NCBI RefSeq assembly: GCF_030149505.1
Contig: NZ_JASBRN010000022.1
Coordinates: 1 to 64,000 of the forward strand
Direction of reading: 5' to 3'
DNA: 64,000 bases
Source: Nocardioides sp.
Lineage (GTDB): Bacteria > Actinomycetota > Actinomycetes > Propionibacteriales > Nocardioidaceae
In this document: piece after piece, positions 11,353-20,261 of the stretch
How the letters are laid out: every line of letters begins with the position of its first letter
Position numbering within the stretch: the stretch's first letter is position 1
The notes under the pieces: model-generated
What the model saw: only the letters and a program-made list of their open reading frames with translations
What the model was told of the DNA's origin: nothing
Databases searched by the model: none
Position numbers and translations under genes: made by a program

Positions 11353-12972
11353 CTAATTCCGGCTGGCCGGCTCCTGCTCGGGCTGCTCGGTCGGCTCCTC
11401 GGTCGGCTCCTCGACGGGCTGCCCGGTCGGCTCCTCGACCGGGACCCCGCCGGGGGCGGGTGCCGGGGTGTCCCCGAGCAGGGGGAACCGCATCGCCACG
11501 GTGGTCCCCCGCCCCTCCTCGGACTCGATGCGGAGCTCACCGGCGTGCCGGTCGACGATGGTCTGCACGATCCGGATCCCCAGGCCGGTGCCCGCGATCT
11601 CGTTGGTCACGGCGTTGGAGGCACGGAAGAACCGGGTGCCGAGCCGTTCCAGCTCCGCGGCGGGGATGCCGATGCCGTGGTCGCGCACGCGGACGACGGC
11701 GTGCGCGGCACCGGCGGTGACCTCGACCTCGACCGTGGTGTCGTCGAGGCTGAACTTCACGGCGTTGGAGAGCACGTTGAGCAGCGCCCGCCCGAGCATC
11801 GCCCGGTCCGCCAGCACCAGCACCGGCGTGGTCGGCGCGTCCAGTCGCACCGTGATGCCCCGGCCGGCAGCGGTGATGCGCACGTCGGTGACCGCGTCGC
11901 GCACCAGCGGCACCAGGTCTGCGGACTCCAGGTCGGTGTGCCGGGTCTCGGCCTTGGACAGGGTCAGCAGGTCGTCGATCAGCGCCTTGAGCCGGGCCAC
12001 GTTGCGGCGGCTGGCCTCGAGGATCCGCTCGTGCCGCGGCGACATCACGTCCTCGAACTCCTCGGCGACGACCTCGAGGTAGCCGCTGATGGTCGTCAGC
12101 GGCGTGCGCAGCTCGTGGGAGACGTTGGAGACGAAGTCGTCCTTGGCGGTGTCGAGGGTCCGCAGCGACGACTGGATCCTCGACTCGACGGCCAGCGCCC
12201 GCCCCTGCGCGTCGGCCAGCGCGTTGAGCGCCTCCACGACCGAGCGCAGCTCGCGCGGGCCGACCGGGCGGGCCCGCAGGGAAGGGTCCTTGGCCATCTG
12301 GGTCACGACGCGCTCGAGCTCGACCAGCGGGTCCGACACGTCGCGCAGCATCTGGGCGCGCGAGCGGGTCACGACCAGCCAGGCCAGGAGGGCCAGCAGC
12401 GCGATCGCGCCGACCGTGGCCCGCAGCCGCCAGGAGGCGTCCGTGCTGGCCTGGCGAACCCGGTCGCCGAACGCGGCGGCCGTGGCGCGGTGCGACTCCA
12501 GCACCTCGTTGAACAGCACCTGGCCGGTCCGGTAGCGGCGCGGCTGGAAGGTCTCGGGCCCGCCCGGCTGGGCCACCCGCAGCTGGGCGTAGCGGGTCAA
12601 CCACTCCTCGACCGCCGCTTCCTGCTGGGCGACCAGGACGCGCAGGCCCGGGTCGCCCTCGGCGTACGCGCGGACCTCGCGCTGGTCAGCGGGGAGCCGG
12701 GCCAGGACCTGCTCGTACTCGTCGAGGGCCGTGGGGTCACCGCTGCGGGCGTAGTTGGCCACGGCTCCTTCCATCGCCGTGAGGTCCAGCAGGACGTCCT
12801 GGTTGGCCGCCGCCGCCGGCTGCAGCTCCTCGGTGAGGGTGTTGACCGCGCGGGTGGAGAGCAGCACCCCGAGGATCGCGACCGTGACCATGAGCCCCAC
12901 CAGGACGGCCAGGCGGAACAGGGCAGGGGTCAGCGTCCGTGCGACGGTGCGCCCGGGCGCTGCGGCCTCCAC
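11353..12972 (-). CDS. membrane sensor histidine kinase with CHASE3-like sensor domain
   Basis: This protein has about 539 residues. A first membrane helix lies at about residues 20-40, followed by a helical extracytoplasmic domain resembling CHASE3 (about 41-183) and a second helix at about 185-202. A HAMP-like linker, the HisKA domain with phospho-acceptor His286 in VSHELRTPL, and an HATPase domain ending in GTTVAMRFPLLG complete it. The tail carries tandem EEPT repeats. I chose the GTG at 12972, 13 bases after the receiver gene stop. The longer frame overlaps that gene. It is the evident partner of the adjacent receiver. The ligand is unknown. Confidence 0.88.
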   Translation of the reverse strand: MEAAAPGRTVARTLTPALFRLAVLVGLMVTVAILGVLLSTRAVNTLTEELQPAAAANQDVLLDLTAMEGAVANYARSGDPTALDEYEQVLARLPADQREVRAYAEGDPGLRVLVAQQEAAVEEWLTRYAQLRVAQPGGPETFQPRRYRTGQVLFNEVLESHRATAAAFGDRVRQASTDASWRLRATVGAIALLALLAWLVVTRSRAQMLRDVSDPLVELERVVTQMAKDPSLRARPVGPRELRSVVEALNALADAQGRALAVESRIQSSLRTLDTAKDDFVSNVSHELRTPLTTISGYLEVVAEEFEDVMSPRHERILEASRRNVARLKALIDDLLTLSKAETRHTDLESADLVPLVRDAVTDVRITAAGRGITVRLDAPTTPVLVLADRAMLGRALLNVLSNAVKFSLDDTTVEVEVTAGAAHAVVRVRDHGIGIPAAELERLGTRFFRASNAVTNEIAGTGLGIRIVQTIVDRHAGELRIESEEGRGTTVAMRFPLLGDTPAPAPGGVPVEEPTGQPVEEPTEEPTEQPEQEPASRN

Positions 12973-12985
12973 GCCTGGCCCCGGC

Positions 12986-13357
12986 TCAGCCCGAGCGCGA
13001 CAGCAGCGCCTCGACGCGCGCTGCCAGCTCGCGCGGGCTGAAAGGCTTGGTGATGTAGTCGTCGGCACCGGAGTCGAAGCCGGTCTCCACGTCGGACTCC
13101 TGGGCGCGGGCCGTGAGCAGGATGACCGGCAGGTCGGCCAGGGCCGGGTCGGCGCGGATCGCTCGGATCGCGTCGAGGCCGGAGACCCCCGGCATCATGA
13201 CGTCCAGCACCGCGAGGTCGGGGCGGCTGGCCTGGCAGGCCTCGACCGCGGCCGCGCCGTCGCCGACCGCCGTGATCTCGTGACCCATGGTCGAGAGCTT
13301 GAACTCGACGAGCTCACGGATGTCGACGTCGTCGTCGGCCACCAGGATCCGTGCCAC
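12986..13357 (-). CDS. stand-alone response-regulator receiver protein
   Basis: This 123-residue protein is a single receiver domain without a DNA-binding output. The acidic pocket is DDD at residues 8-10, the phospho-acceptor is Asp52 in LDVMMPG, and the conserved Thr82 and Lys104 (TKPFSP) are present. It is encoded immediately before the histidine kinase and probably takes phosphate from it. Its output must be through protein contacts or a further relay. This is CheY/DivK-like in form only; no chemotaxis gene is nearby. Confidence 0.92.
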   Translation of the reverse strand: MARILVADDDVDIRELVEFKLSTMGHEITAVGDGAAAVEACQASRPDLAVLDVMMPGVSGLDAIRAIRADPALADLPVILLTARAQESDVETGFDSGADDYITKPFSPRELAARVEALLSRSG

Positions 13358-13408
13358 GGCTCACCTCTCGTCGCGGGTCACCCGGCCCAGGTCTCCAGCA
13401 GAGCGTAG

Positions 13409-13423
13409 GGCACCGGAGGTGCC
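13409..13423 (-). terminator. short hairpin after rho
   Basis: A 6-bp stem GGCACC/GGTGCC with a 3-base loop lies just past the rho stop and before the receiver gene. It has no T-tract and may be only a weak terminator or a processing signal. Confidence 0.35.
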
Positions 13424-13433
13424 TGTCAGGCCG

Positions 13434-15395
13434 CTACCTGGCAACCTTCCCGCCGGCTTCCGCCAGCTGGCCCTGGGCCTGGACCGACCGGAGCAGCTCG
13501 TAGTTGGTCTGGGTGGCGCCGAGGCGGTCCAGCAACAGCTCCATCGCCTGCACCGGCTCGAGCTCGGCGAGCCCGCTGCGCAGGGCGTCGACCACCGCGA
13601 CCTCCTCCGCGGCGAGGAGCAGGTCGGCGCGACGCGTCCCGCTCGCGGCCACGTCCACGGCCGGGAAGAGCCGCCGCGCAGCCAGGTCGGAGCGCAGCCG
13701 CAGCTCGTGGTTGCCGGTCCCGCGGAACTCCTCCAGGATCCGCTGGTCGGTCGCGGAGCCGGAGTCGGCGACGGCCGTGGCGAGGATCGTCAGCGACCCC
13801 CCGTTCTCGATGTTGCGGGCGGCACCGAAGAGCCGCTTGGCCGGGTGCAGGGACTGCGGGTCCAGCCCGCCCTCCAGCGTCCGGCCGCTCGAGGGGGCCG
13901 CCAGGTTGTAGGCACGGGTGAGGCGGGTCAGGCCGTCCAGCAGCACGACGACGTCGTGGCCCAGCTCGACCAGCCGCTTGGCCCGCTCGACGGCGAGCTC
14001 GGCGACGGCGGTGTGGTCGGCCGGCTGGCGGTCGAAGGTCGAGGCGATGACCTCGCCCTTGGTCCGCCGCTCGACGTCGGTGACCTCCTCGGGCCGCTCG
14101 TCGACCAGCACGACCATGAGGTGGCACTCGGGGTTGTTCGCGGTCAGCGAGTCGGCGATCGACTGCAGCAGCATCGTGCGGCCCGAGCCCGGGGGCGCCA
14201 CGACCAGGCCGCGCTGGCCCTTGCCGACGGGTGCCAGCAGGTCGACCACGCGACCCACGAGGTCGGTGGGACCGGTCTCCATGCGCAGCCGCTCGGAGGG
14301 GTAGAGCGGGGTCAGCCGGGCGAAGTCCGGGCGGTGGCGCGAGGCGTCGGGCTCCTGGCCGTTGACGCTCTCGATCTTCACCATCGGATTGAACTTCTCC
14401 TTGCGCTCGCCCTCGCGGGGCTGGCGCACCTGACCGGTCACGGCGTCGCCGCGGCGCAGGCCGTACTTCCGCACCATGGTCAGCGAGACGTAGACGTCGT
14501 CGGTGCCGGCGAGGTAGCCGCTGGTGCGGACGAAGGCGTAGTTGTCCAGCACGTCGAGGATGCCCGCGGCCGGGACGAGCACGTCGTCCTCGAGGATCGT
14601 GGTGTCCACCTCGCCGCGACGGGTGCGGTCGCGCTCGCGGCCACGACGGCGTCGGCTGCGTCGCCCGCCCTCGTCATCGTCGTCGTCGAGGTCCCCGCCC
14701 AGGTTCTGGTTGCCGGGGTTCTGGTTGCCCCCCTGGTTGCCCTGCTGCTGGTTCTGCTGGTCCTGGCGGTTGCCGCCCTGGTTGCCCTGGTTGCCGCCCT
14801 GCTTGCCGCCCTGGCCCTGCTGGTTGCCCTGCTTGCCGCCCTGACCCTGGTCGCCGGCCTTGCCCTGGTCGCCGGCCTGACCCTGCTGGGACTTCTGGTT
14901 CTGGTTCTTCTTGCCCTGCTGACCCTGCTGCCGGTCCTGCTGCCGGTCCTGCTGCTGGCGCTCGGAGCGGTCCTGGCGCTCGGGACGCTGGCGTTCCTGC
15001 TGGTCGCCCTTGCCCTGCTGGTCGCCCTTGCCCTGCTGCTGGCGCTCCGGCCGGTCCTGCCGCTGCGGCTGCACCTCACCCTGGTCGGCCGCGGGCCGCT
15101 CGGCCGGCTGGTCCGTGGCCCGGGGCGTCGACCTCTGGTCCGGCGTCTCACCCGACTGGCCACTCGACTGGCCACCCGACTGGCCACTCGACTGGGCACT
15201 CGACTGGGCGGCCTTGATCGCCTCGACGAGCTGGGCCTTCTTCATCGACCCGGACCCCTTGATGCCCAGGCCCCCGGCGAACTGCTTGAGGTCGGCCAGC
15301 AGCATGCCGTTGAGGCCGCCGGGGCGCGCGCGCTTCGTGGCGGCCGGTGCCGCCTGGTCCTGCTCGGCGGCGGGGTCGTGGGTCTGCTCGGTCAC
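13434..15395 (-). CDS. rho: transcription termination factor Rho with Gln/Asn/Gly-rich insert and altered Walker A
   Basis: This protein of about 653 residues is the hexameric RNA helicase that terminates transcription. The N-terminal Rho-N helical segment (GLNGMLLADLKQFAGGLGIKG) lies at about residues 28-47. A low-complexity Gln/Asn/Gly/Lys/Arg region covers about 65-235, an Arg-rich patch follows, then the RNA-binding and ATPase domains. The P-loop reads PPGSGRT, with Arg406 where Rho has the catalytic Lys. The Walker B part VVVLLDGLTRLTRAYN and the arginine finger region SGTRRADLL are present. The GTG at 15395 has GGAAGGA upstream. It follows thrB, as in M. tuberculosis. Confidence 0.93.
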   Translation of the reverse strand: MTEQTHDPAAEQDQAAPAATKRARPGGLNGMLLADLKQFAGGLGIKGSGSMKKAQLVEAIKAAQSSAQSSGQSGGQSSGQSGETPDQRSTPRATDQPAERPAADQGEVQPQRQDRPERQQQGKGDQQGKGDQQERQRPERQDRSERQQQDRQQDRQQGQQGKKNQNQKSQQGQAGDQGKAGDQGQGGKQGNQQGQGGKQGGNQGNQGGNRQDQQNQQQGNQGGNQNPGNQNLGGDLDDDDDEGGRRSRRRRGRERDRTRRGEVDTTILEDDVLVPAAGILDVLDNYAFVRTSGYLAGTDDVYVSLTMVRKYGLRRGDAVTGQVRQPREGERKEKFNPMVKIESVNGQEPDASRHRPDFARLTPLYPSERLRMETGPTDLVGRVVDLLAPVGKGQRGLVVAPPGSGRTMLLQSIADSLTANNPECHLMVVLVDERPEEVTDVERRTKGEVIASTFDRQPADHTAVAELAVERAKRLVELGHDVVVLLDGLTRLTRAYNLAAPSSGRTLEGGLDPQSLHPAKRLFGAARNIENGGSLTILATAVADSGSATDQRILEEFRGTGNHELRLRSDLAARRLFPAVDVAASGTRRADLLLAAEEVAVVDALRSGLAELEPVQAMELLLDRLGATQTNYELLRSVQAQGQLAEAGGKVAR

Positions 15396-15407
15396 GTGAG
15401 TCCTTCC

Positions 15408-15419
15408 CACACCGGTGTG
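15408..15419. promoter_or_regulatory. 12-bp perfect palindrome before rho
   Basis: CACACCGGTGTG lies 13 bases upstream of the rho start codon within the roughly 120-base leader. It could be a protein site or fold in the mRNA near the ribosome-binding site. Rho leaders in other bacteria are autoregulated, but no specific link is shown here. Confidence 0.4.
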
Positions 15420-15523
15420 CGCGAGAGGACAACCGGCGTGCGCGATCCGCCCGAGGGGCGAGGAACGGGAGCCCGCTGGATGCGGGACGCGGCCCGCGTC
15501 GGAGACGACGTGCGGCCGGCGCC

Positions 15524-15529
15524 ACAGTA
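15524..15529 (-). promoter_or_regulatory. rho: candidate -10 box for rho
   Basis: TACTGT on the minus strand fits TANNNT and would place the transcript start about 120 bases before the rho GTG, giving rho its own promoter and a long leader. No convincing -35 was seen. Confidence 0.35.
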
Positions 15530-15539
15530 GCAGTCGCGC

Positions 15540-16457
15540 TCAGCCCCCGCGGCGCACCACCGCACCAGCGCCGTCGACGGCGAGGTGCGCGGACCACCAG
15601 CCCGCCGGCGTACGGTCCAGGACCGCGCGGGTCGAGTCGGCGTCGGGGCCCCCGACGAAGGCCAGCACCGTCGGTCCGGCGCCGGAGACCACGGCGGGGA
15701 TACCGTCGGTGCGCAGTGCCTCGACCAGGTCGAGGGACTCCGGCATCGCCGGGCGCCGGTAGGACTGGTGGAGGTAGTCACGGGTGGCGAGCAGCAGGTG
15801 CTCGGGGCGCCCGCCGAGGGCCGCGACCAGCAGCGCGGCACGTCCGGCGTCCGCAGCCGCGTCGGCGTGCGGCACGGTGTCGGGGAGCAGCCCGCGGGCG
15901 GCCTCGGTCGAGACCGGCGTCGGCGGCACGAGCACGACCGCGCCGACCCGCGGGTCGACGGGGGCGGAGACGGCGTAGTACTCCCCCGCCTCCTGGCCGG
16001 AGACCACGAAGCCGCCCAGCAGTGCCGGCGCGACGTTGTCGGGGTGCCCCTCGAGCCGGGCGGCCAGCCGCAGCGCGGCCTCGTCGTCGAGCAGCAGCTC
16101 ACCGCCGGCCACGAGGGCTCGCGCCAGGACCACCCCACCGACGATCGCGGCCGAGGACGACCCCAGGCCCCGGGCGTGGGGCACGACGTTGCGGCAGGTC
16201 AGGCGCAGGCCCGCGGGCTGGCCACCGAGCAGCTCGAAAGTGGCGCGCATAGAGCGGACGACCAGGTGCGACTCGTCGCGGGGTACGGCGTCAGCGCCTG
16301 CACCCTCGACCTCGACGACCAGTCCCGACCCGAGCACCTCGCCCTCGAGCTCGTCGCGCAGCGAGAGCGCGAGGCCCAGGGAGTCGAAGCCGGGGCCGAG
16401 GTTGGCCGACGTGGCCGGGACGGAGACACCGACCGGGCCGTCGACGAAGGTGACCAT
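15540..16457 (-). CDS. thrB: homoserine kinase
   Basis: This 305-residue GHMP-family kinase phosphorylates homoserine for threonine synthesis. The N-terminal PATSANLGPGFDSLGLAL and the ATP-binding Gly/Ser loop ARGLGSSSAAIVGG are typical. The C-terminal GAGPTVLAF motif is present. It follows thrC by 16 bases in the hom-thrC-thrB operon. Confidence 0.96.
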   Translation of the reverse strand: MVTFVDGPVGVSVPATSANLGPGFDSLGLALSLRDELEGEVLGSGLVVEVEGAGADAVPRDESHLVVRSMRATFELLGGQPAGLRLTCRNVVPHARGLGSSSAAIVGGVVLARALVAGGELLLDDEAALRLAARLEGHPDNVAPALLGGFVVSGQEAGEYYAVSAPVDPRVGAVVLVPPTPVSTEAARGLLPDTVPHADAAADAGRAALLVAALGGRPEHLLLATRDYLHQSYRRPAMPESLDLVEALRTDGIPAVVSGAGPTVLAFVGGPDADSTRAVLDRTPAGWWSAHLAVDGAGAVVRRGG

Positions 16458-16473
16458 GCGCGGGCCCCGGCTC

Positions 16474-17556
16474 TCAAGCCAGGCCGGCGGCGGCCGCGGC
16501 GGCGTCCACGTCGGCGTCCACCACGGTGTCGACGATCCCGCCCCCGCTGGCCGAGAAGGCCTCCAGCGCGGTCGCGGTGTCCTTGAGCCCGTGGCCGGTC
16601 ACGGTGATGACCACCGTCGAGCCGCGGTAGGACTCGCCCTGCGCCAGCTCCTGCAGGAGGCCGGCGACGCCGGCCGCCGAGGCGGGCTCGACGAAGACGC
16701 CGTCGTGGCTGGCCAGCTGCGCCTGGGCGGCGAGGATCTGGTCGTCGGAGACCGCGGCGAACCGGCCCTCGGACTCCTTGGCTGCCTTCTCTGCCAGGTG
16801 CCAGGAGGCCGGGTTGCCGATTCGGATGGCGGTGGCCTTGGTCTCGGGGTCCGGGAAGGGCTCCCCGGTCACCAGCGGCGAGGCACCCTCGGCCTGGAAG
16901 CCGCGCATGACGGGCCGCTTCGTGGCCTCGCCGAGCTCGGCGTACTGGGTGTAGCCCAGCCAGTAGGCGGAGACGTTGCCGGCGTTGCCGACGGGCAGCA
17001 GGTGGTAGTCCGGGGCGTCGCCGAGGAAGTCGACGACCTCGAAGGCGGCGGTCTTCTGCCCCTCGAGGCGGACCGGGTTGACGCTGTTGACCAGGGCGAC
17101 GGGGTAGGCCTGCGAGAGCCCGCGCGCCATGGCCAGGCAGTCGTCGAAGTTCCCGCGGACCATGATCACCTGGGCGCCGTGCAGGATCGCCTGGGCCATC
17201 TTCCCGGCCGCGATCTTGCCCTCGGGCACGAGCACGAGCGGCTTGATGCCGGCCTTGGCGGCGTAGGCGGCCATCGAGGCGGAGGTGTTGCCGGTCGAGG
17301 CACAGACCACCGCCTTGGCGCCCTCGTGGACGGCCACCGACAGCGCGGCCGTCATGCCGCGGTCCTTGAAGGAGCCGGTGGGGTTGTCACCCTCGACCTT
17401 GAGGTGCACCTCAGCGCCGGTCAGCCCGGAGAGCCACTCCGAGTGCACGAGCGGGGTGCCGCCCTCGCGCAGCGTGACCGCGCGGGTGCCCTCGGGGATC
17501 TCGAGCAGGTCGCGGTACTCCTCCACGACCCCCCGCCACTGCTGGGTCCGGCTCAC
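16474..17556 (-). CDS. thrC: threonine synthase
   Basis: This 360-residue PLP enzyme converts O-phosphohomoserine to threonine. The PLP Lys is in [11 protein letters not shown], and the phosphate-binding loop is [12 protein letters not shown]. The GTG at 17554-17556 overlaps the hom stop as GTGA, which fixes the start although the frame is open far upstream. Both flanking genes belong to the same pathway. Confidence 0.97.
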   Translation of the reverse strand: MSRTQQWRGVVEEYRDLLEIPEGTRAVTLREGGTPLVHSEWLSGLTGAEVHLKVEGDNPTGSFKDRGMTAALSVAVHEGAKAVVCASTGNTSASMAAYAAKAGIKPLVLVPEGKIAAGKMAQAILHGAQVIMVRGNFDDCLAMARGLSQAYPVALVNSVNPVRLEGQKTAAFEVVDFLGDAPDYHLLPVGNAGNVSAYWLGYTQYAELGEATKRPVMRGFQAEGASPLVTGEPFPDPETKATAIRIGNPASWHLAEKAAKESEGRFAAVSDDQILAAQAQLASHDGVFVEPASAAGVAGLLQELAQGESYRGSTVVITVTGHGLKDTATALEAFSASGGGIVDTVVDADVDAAAAAAGLA

Positions 17557-18857
17557 TCCGCTCCTCCTTCGACGCGCATGACCGAGGTGACCTCGCGCAC
17601 GATGTCCATCCGCTGCAGGTGCTCCACGGTCGCGGAGAGCTGCGCGTCGGTCGCCTCGTGGGAGACCACCACCAGCTGCGCGTCGTCGTCGCGGCCCTCC
17701 TGGCGCACGGTCTGGATCGAGACGCCGTGCTCGGCGAAGGCCTGCGCCACCGCGGCCAGTACGCCGGCACGGTCGTCGACGTCGATGGCCACGTGGTAGC
17801 GGGTCACGGTGTCGCCCATCGGCAGCACCGCCAGGTCGGCGTACGCCGACTCGCCGGCGCCGCGCGTGGCGGCGAGCCGGTTGCGGGCGACCGTGACGAG
17901 GTCGCCCAGGACGGCCGAGGCCGTGGGCGAGCCGCCAGCGCCGGGGCCGTAGAACATCAGCTGGCCGGCAGCCTCGGACTCCACGAAGACCGCGTTGTAG
18001 GCCTCGCGCACCGAGGCCAGCGGGTGCGACCGCGGGATCATCGCGGGGTGGACCCGCACGGCCACGGCGTCCTCGCCACCGGGCTGGCGGCGCAGCTCGC
18101 AGATGGCCAGCAGCTTCACGACGCAGCCCATCTCGGCGGCGGAGGCGACGTCGGCGGCGGTCACCTCGGAGATGCCCTCGCGGTGCACGTCGGCGGCGGT
18201 CACGCGGGTGTGGAAGGCCAGCGAGGCCAGGATGGCGGCCTTCGCCGCGGCGTCGAAGCCCTCGACGTCGGCGGTCGGGTCGGCCTCGGCGTACCCGAGC
18301 TCCTGGGCCTCCTCGAGCGCCTCGGCGAAGCCGCTGCCCGCGGTGTCCATCTTGTCGAGGATGAAGTTGGTGGTGCCGTTGACGATGCCCAGCACGCGGG
18401 TGACGCGGTCGCCGGCCAGGGACTCGCGCAGCGGGCGCAGGATCGGGATCGCGCCGGCGACGGCGGCCTCGTAGTAGAGGTCGCGGTCGGCCTTCGCGGC
18501 CGCCTCGAACAGGGTGGGACCGTCCTCGGCCAGCAGCGCCTTGTTGGCCGTGACGACCGAGGCCCCGTGCTCCAGCGCCGAGAGGATCAGGCCCCGGGCG
18601 GGCTCGATGCCGCCGATGACCTCGACGACCACGTCGGCCCGGGTGACCAGGGCCGCGGAGTCGGTCGTGAGCAGGCCCTCGGGGACCTCCACCTCGCGCG
18701 GTGCGTCGAGCCGGCGCACGCCGACGCCGACCAGCTCCACCGGCGCACCGATGCGCGCCGCCAGGTCCTCGGACTGCTCGGAGAGCAGCCGCACCACCTG
18801 CGAGCCCACGGAACCGCACCCCAGGACCGCCACCTTCAGCGGTTCAGCGCTGACCAT
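17553..18857 (-). CDS. hom: homoserine dehydrogenase with ACT domain
   Basis: This 434-residue NAD(P)-dependent enzyme reduces aspartate semialdehyde to homoserine. The Rossmann motif is [14 protein letters not shown] near residue 10, and the catalytic-domain marker is [13 protein letters not shown]-terminal ACT domain (about 350-430, [18 protein letters not shown]) suggests threonine feedback inhibition. Its ATG abuts the lysA stop, and its stop overlaps thrC. Confidence 0.97.
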   Translation of the reverse strand: MVSAEPLKVAVLGCGSVGSQVVRLLSEQSEDLAARIGAPVELVGVGVRRLDAPREVEVPEGLLTTDSAALVTRADVVVEVIGGIEPARGLILSALEHGASVVTANKALLAEDGPTLFEAAAKADRDLYYEAAVAGAIPILRPLRESLAGDRVTRVLGIVNGTTNFILDKMDTAGSGFAEALEEAQELGYAEADPTADVEGFDAAAKAAILASLAFHTRVTAADVHREGISEVTAADVASAAEMGCVVKLLAICELRRQPGGEDAVAVRVHPAMIPRSHPLASVREAYNAVFVESEAAGQLMFYGPGAGGSPTASAVLGDLVTVARNRLAATRGAGESAYADLAVLPMGDTVTRYHVAIDVDDRAGVLAAVAQAFAEHGVSIQTVRQEGRDDDAQLVVVSHEATDAQLSATVEHLQRMDIVREVTSVMRVEGGAE

Positions 18858-20261
18858 CTACAGATCACCCACGTCGGTTGCCAACAGGTCGTCCTCAGTC
18901 TCGCGCCGCACGACGACGCGTGCGACCCCGTCCCGCACCGCGACCACCGGGGGCCGCAGTGCGTGGTTGTAGTTGGAGGCCATGGAGCGGCAGTAGGCAC
19001 CGGTGCCGGGCACGGCCAGCAGGTCGCCGGCCGCGACGTCGCCGGGCAGGAACTCGTCCTTGACGACGATGTCGCCGGCCTCGCAGTGCTTGCCGACCAC
19101 GCGGGCGAGCACCGGCGGCGCGTCGGAGGCGCGACCGGCCAGCGTGCAGGAGTAGTCGGCGTCGTACAACGCGGTGCGGATGTTGTCGCTCATGCCGCCG
19201 TCGACCGAGACGTAGGTGCGCACGGCTCCCCCGTCGAGCCGGACCGGCTTGACGGTGCCGACGGAGTAGACCGTGCACACCGCGGGGCCGACGATCGCGC
19301 GACCCGGCTCGATGGACAGGTGCGGGAGCTCGATGCCCAGCGCCCGGCACTCGTGCTCGACGATCTCGCGCATCCCCGCGGCGAGGTCGCGCGGGTCGGC
19401 CGGGTCGTCCTGGGTGGTGTAGGCGATGCCGAAGCCGCCGCCGAGGTCCATCTCGGGCATGACCGTGCCGAGCTCGGTGGCCACCCGGGCGTGCAGCGCC
19501 AGCACGCGACGGGCCGCGACCTCGAAGCCGGCGGTGTCGAAGATCTGGCTGCCGATGTGGGAGTGCAGGCCGCGCAGCTCGAGCGCGTCGGAGGCCAGCA
19601 CCCGGCGCACCGCCTCCAGGGCGTCGCCGGAGGTGATGGAGAAGCCGAACTTCTGGTCCTCGTGAGCCGTCGCGATGTACTCGTGGGTGTGGGCCTCGAC
19701 GCCCGCGGTGACGCGGACCATCACCGCGGTCCTCGTGCCGTGCGCCCGGCTGACCTCGGCCAGCCGCTCGACCTCCTCGAAGGAGTCGATGATGACCCGG
19801 CCCACGCCCAGCCGCACCGCGCGCTCGAGCTCGGCGACGCTCTTGTTGTTGCCGTGGAAGCCGACCCGCTCCATCGGGAAGCCGGCGCGCTCCGCGACCG
19901 CCATCTCCCCGCCCGTGCAGACGTCGAGGTGCAGGCCCTCCTCGGCGACCCAGCGGGCCACGGCCGTGCAGAGGAACGCCTTGCCGGCGTAGTAGACGTC
20001 GAAGCCGGCGAAGGCGTCGCGGAAGGCCCCGGCGCGGGCGCGGAAGTCCACCTCGTCCAGGACGTACGCCGGCGAGCCGTGCTCGGCCACGAGGTCGGTC
20101 AGCGCCACCCCGCCCACCGACAGCACGCCGTCGGACTTCGTGGCGGTGCGCGACCACAGCTGCTCGACCAGCTCGTTGGGGTCGCTGGGCTCGCGCAGCC
20201 ACGAGGGACCGCGCAGCGCGCCGGAGGCATGGGCCCAGCCGGCCTCGTGGGTGTGGCTCAC
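18858..20261 (-). CDS. lysA: diaminopimelate decarboxylase
   Basis: This 467-residue fold-III PLP enzyme makes lysine from meso-diaminopimelate. The PLP Lys is in VYYAGKAFLC, and the substrate-site Cys motif is KHCEAGDIVVKD near the C-terminal third. The GTG at 20259-20261 overlaps the argS stop as GTGA. The N-terminus is somewhat long (HTHEAGWAHASGALRGP), as in other actinobacteria. Gene order argS-lysA-hom matches M. tuberculosis. Confidence 0.96.
   Translation of the reverse strand: MSHTHEAGWAHASGALRGPSWLREPSDPNELVEQLWSRTATKSDGVLSVGGVALTDLVAEHGSPAYVLDEVDFRARAGAFRDAFAGFDVYYAGKAFLCTAVARWVAEEGLHLDVCTGGEMAVAERAGFPMERVGFHGNNKSVAELERAVRLGVGRVIIDSFEEVERLAEVSRAHGTRTAVMVRVTAGVEAHTHEYIATAHEDQKFGFSITSGDALEAVRRVLASDALELRGLHSHIGSQIFDTAGFEVAARRVLALHARVATELGTVMPEMDLGGGFGIAYTTQDDPADPRDLAAGMREIVEHECRALGIELPHLSIEPGRAIVGPAVCTVYSVGTVKPVRLDGGAVRTYVSVDGGMSDNIRTALYDADYSCTLAGRASDAPPVLARVVGKHCEAGDIVVKDEFLPGDVAAGDLLAVPGTGAYCRSMASNYNHALRPPVVAVRDGVARVVVRRETEDDLLATDVGDL

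Noticed and set aside
14700..15200. CRISPR-like or satellite repeats
   Set aside because: The repeats are irregular, codon-phased and inside rho. There are no spacers of constant length and no cas genes.
13287..15530. A 747-codon plus-strand frame rich in Leu and Val, looking like a membrane protein
   Set aside because: It is the reverse complement of rho and its Gln/Asn-rich insert. The hydrophobic appearance comes from the complement of CAG/AAC/GGC repeats.
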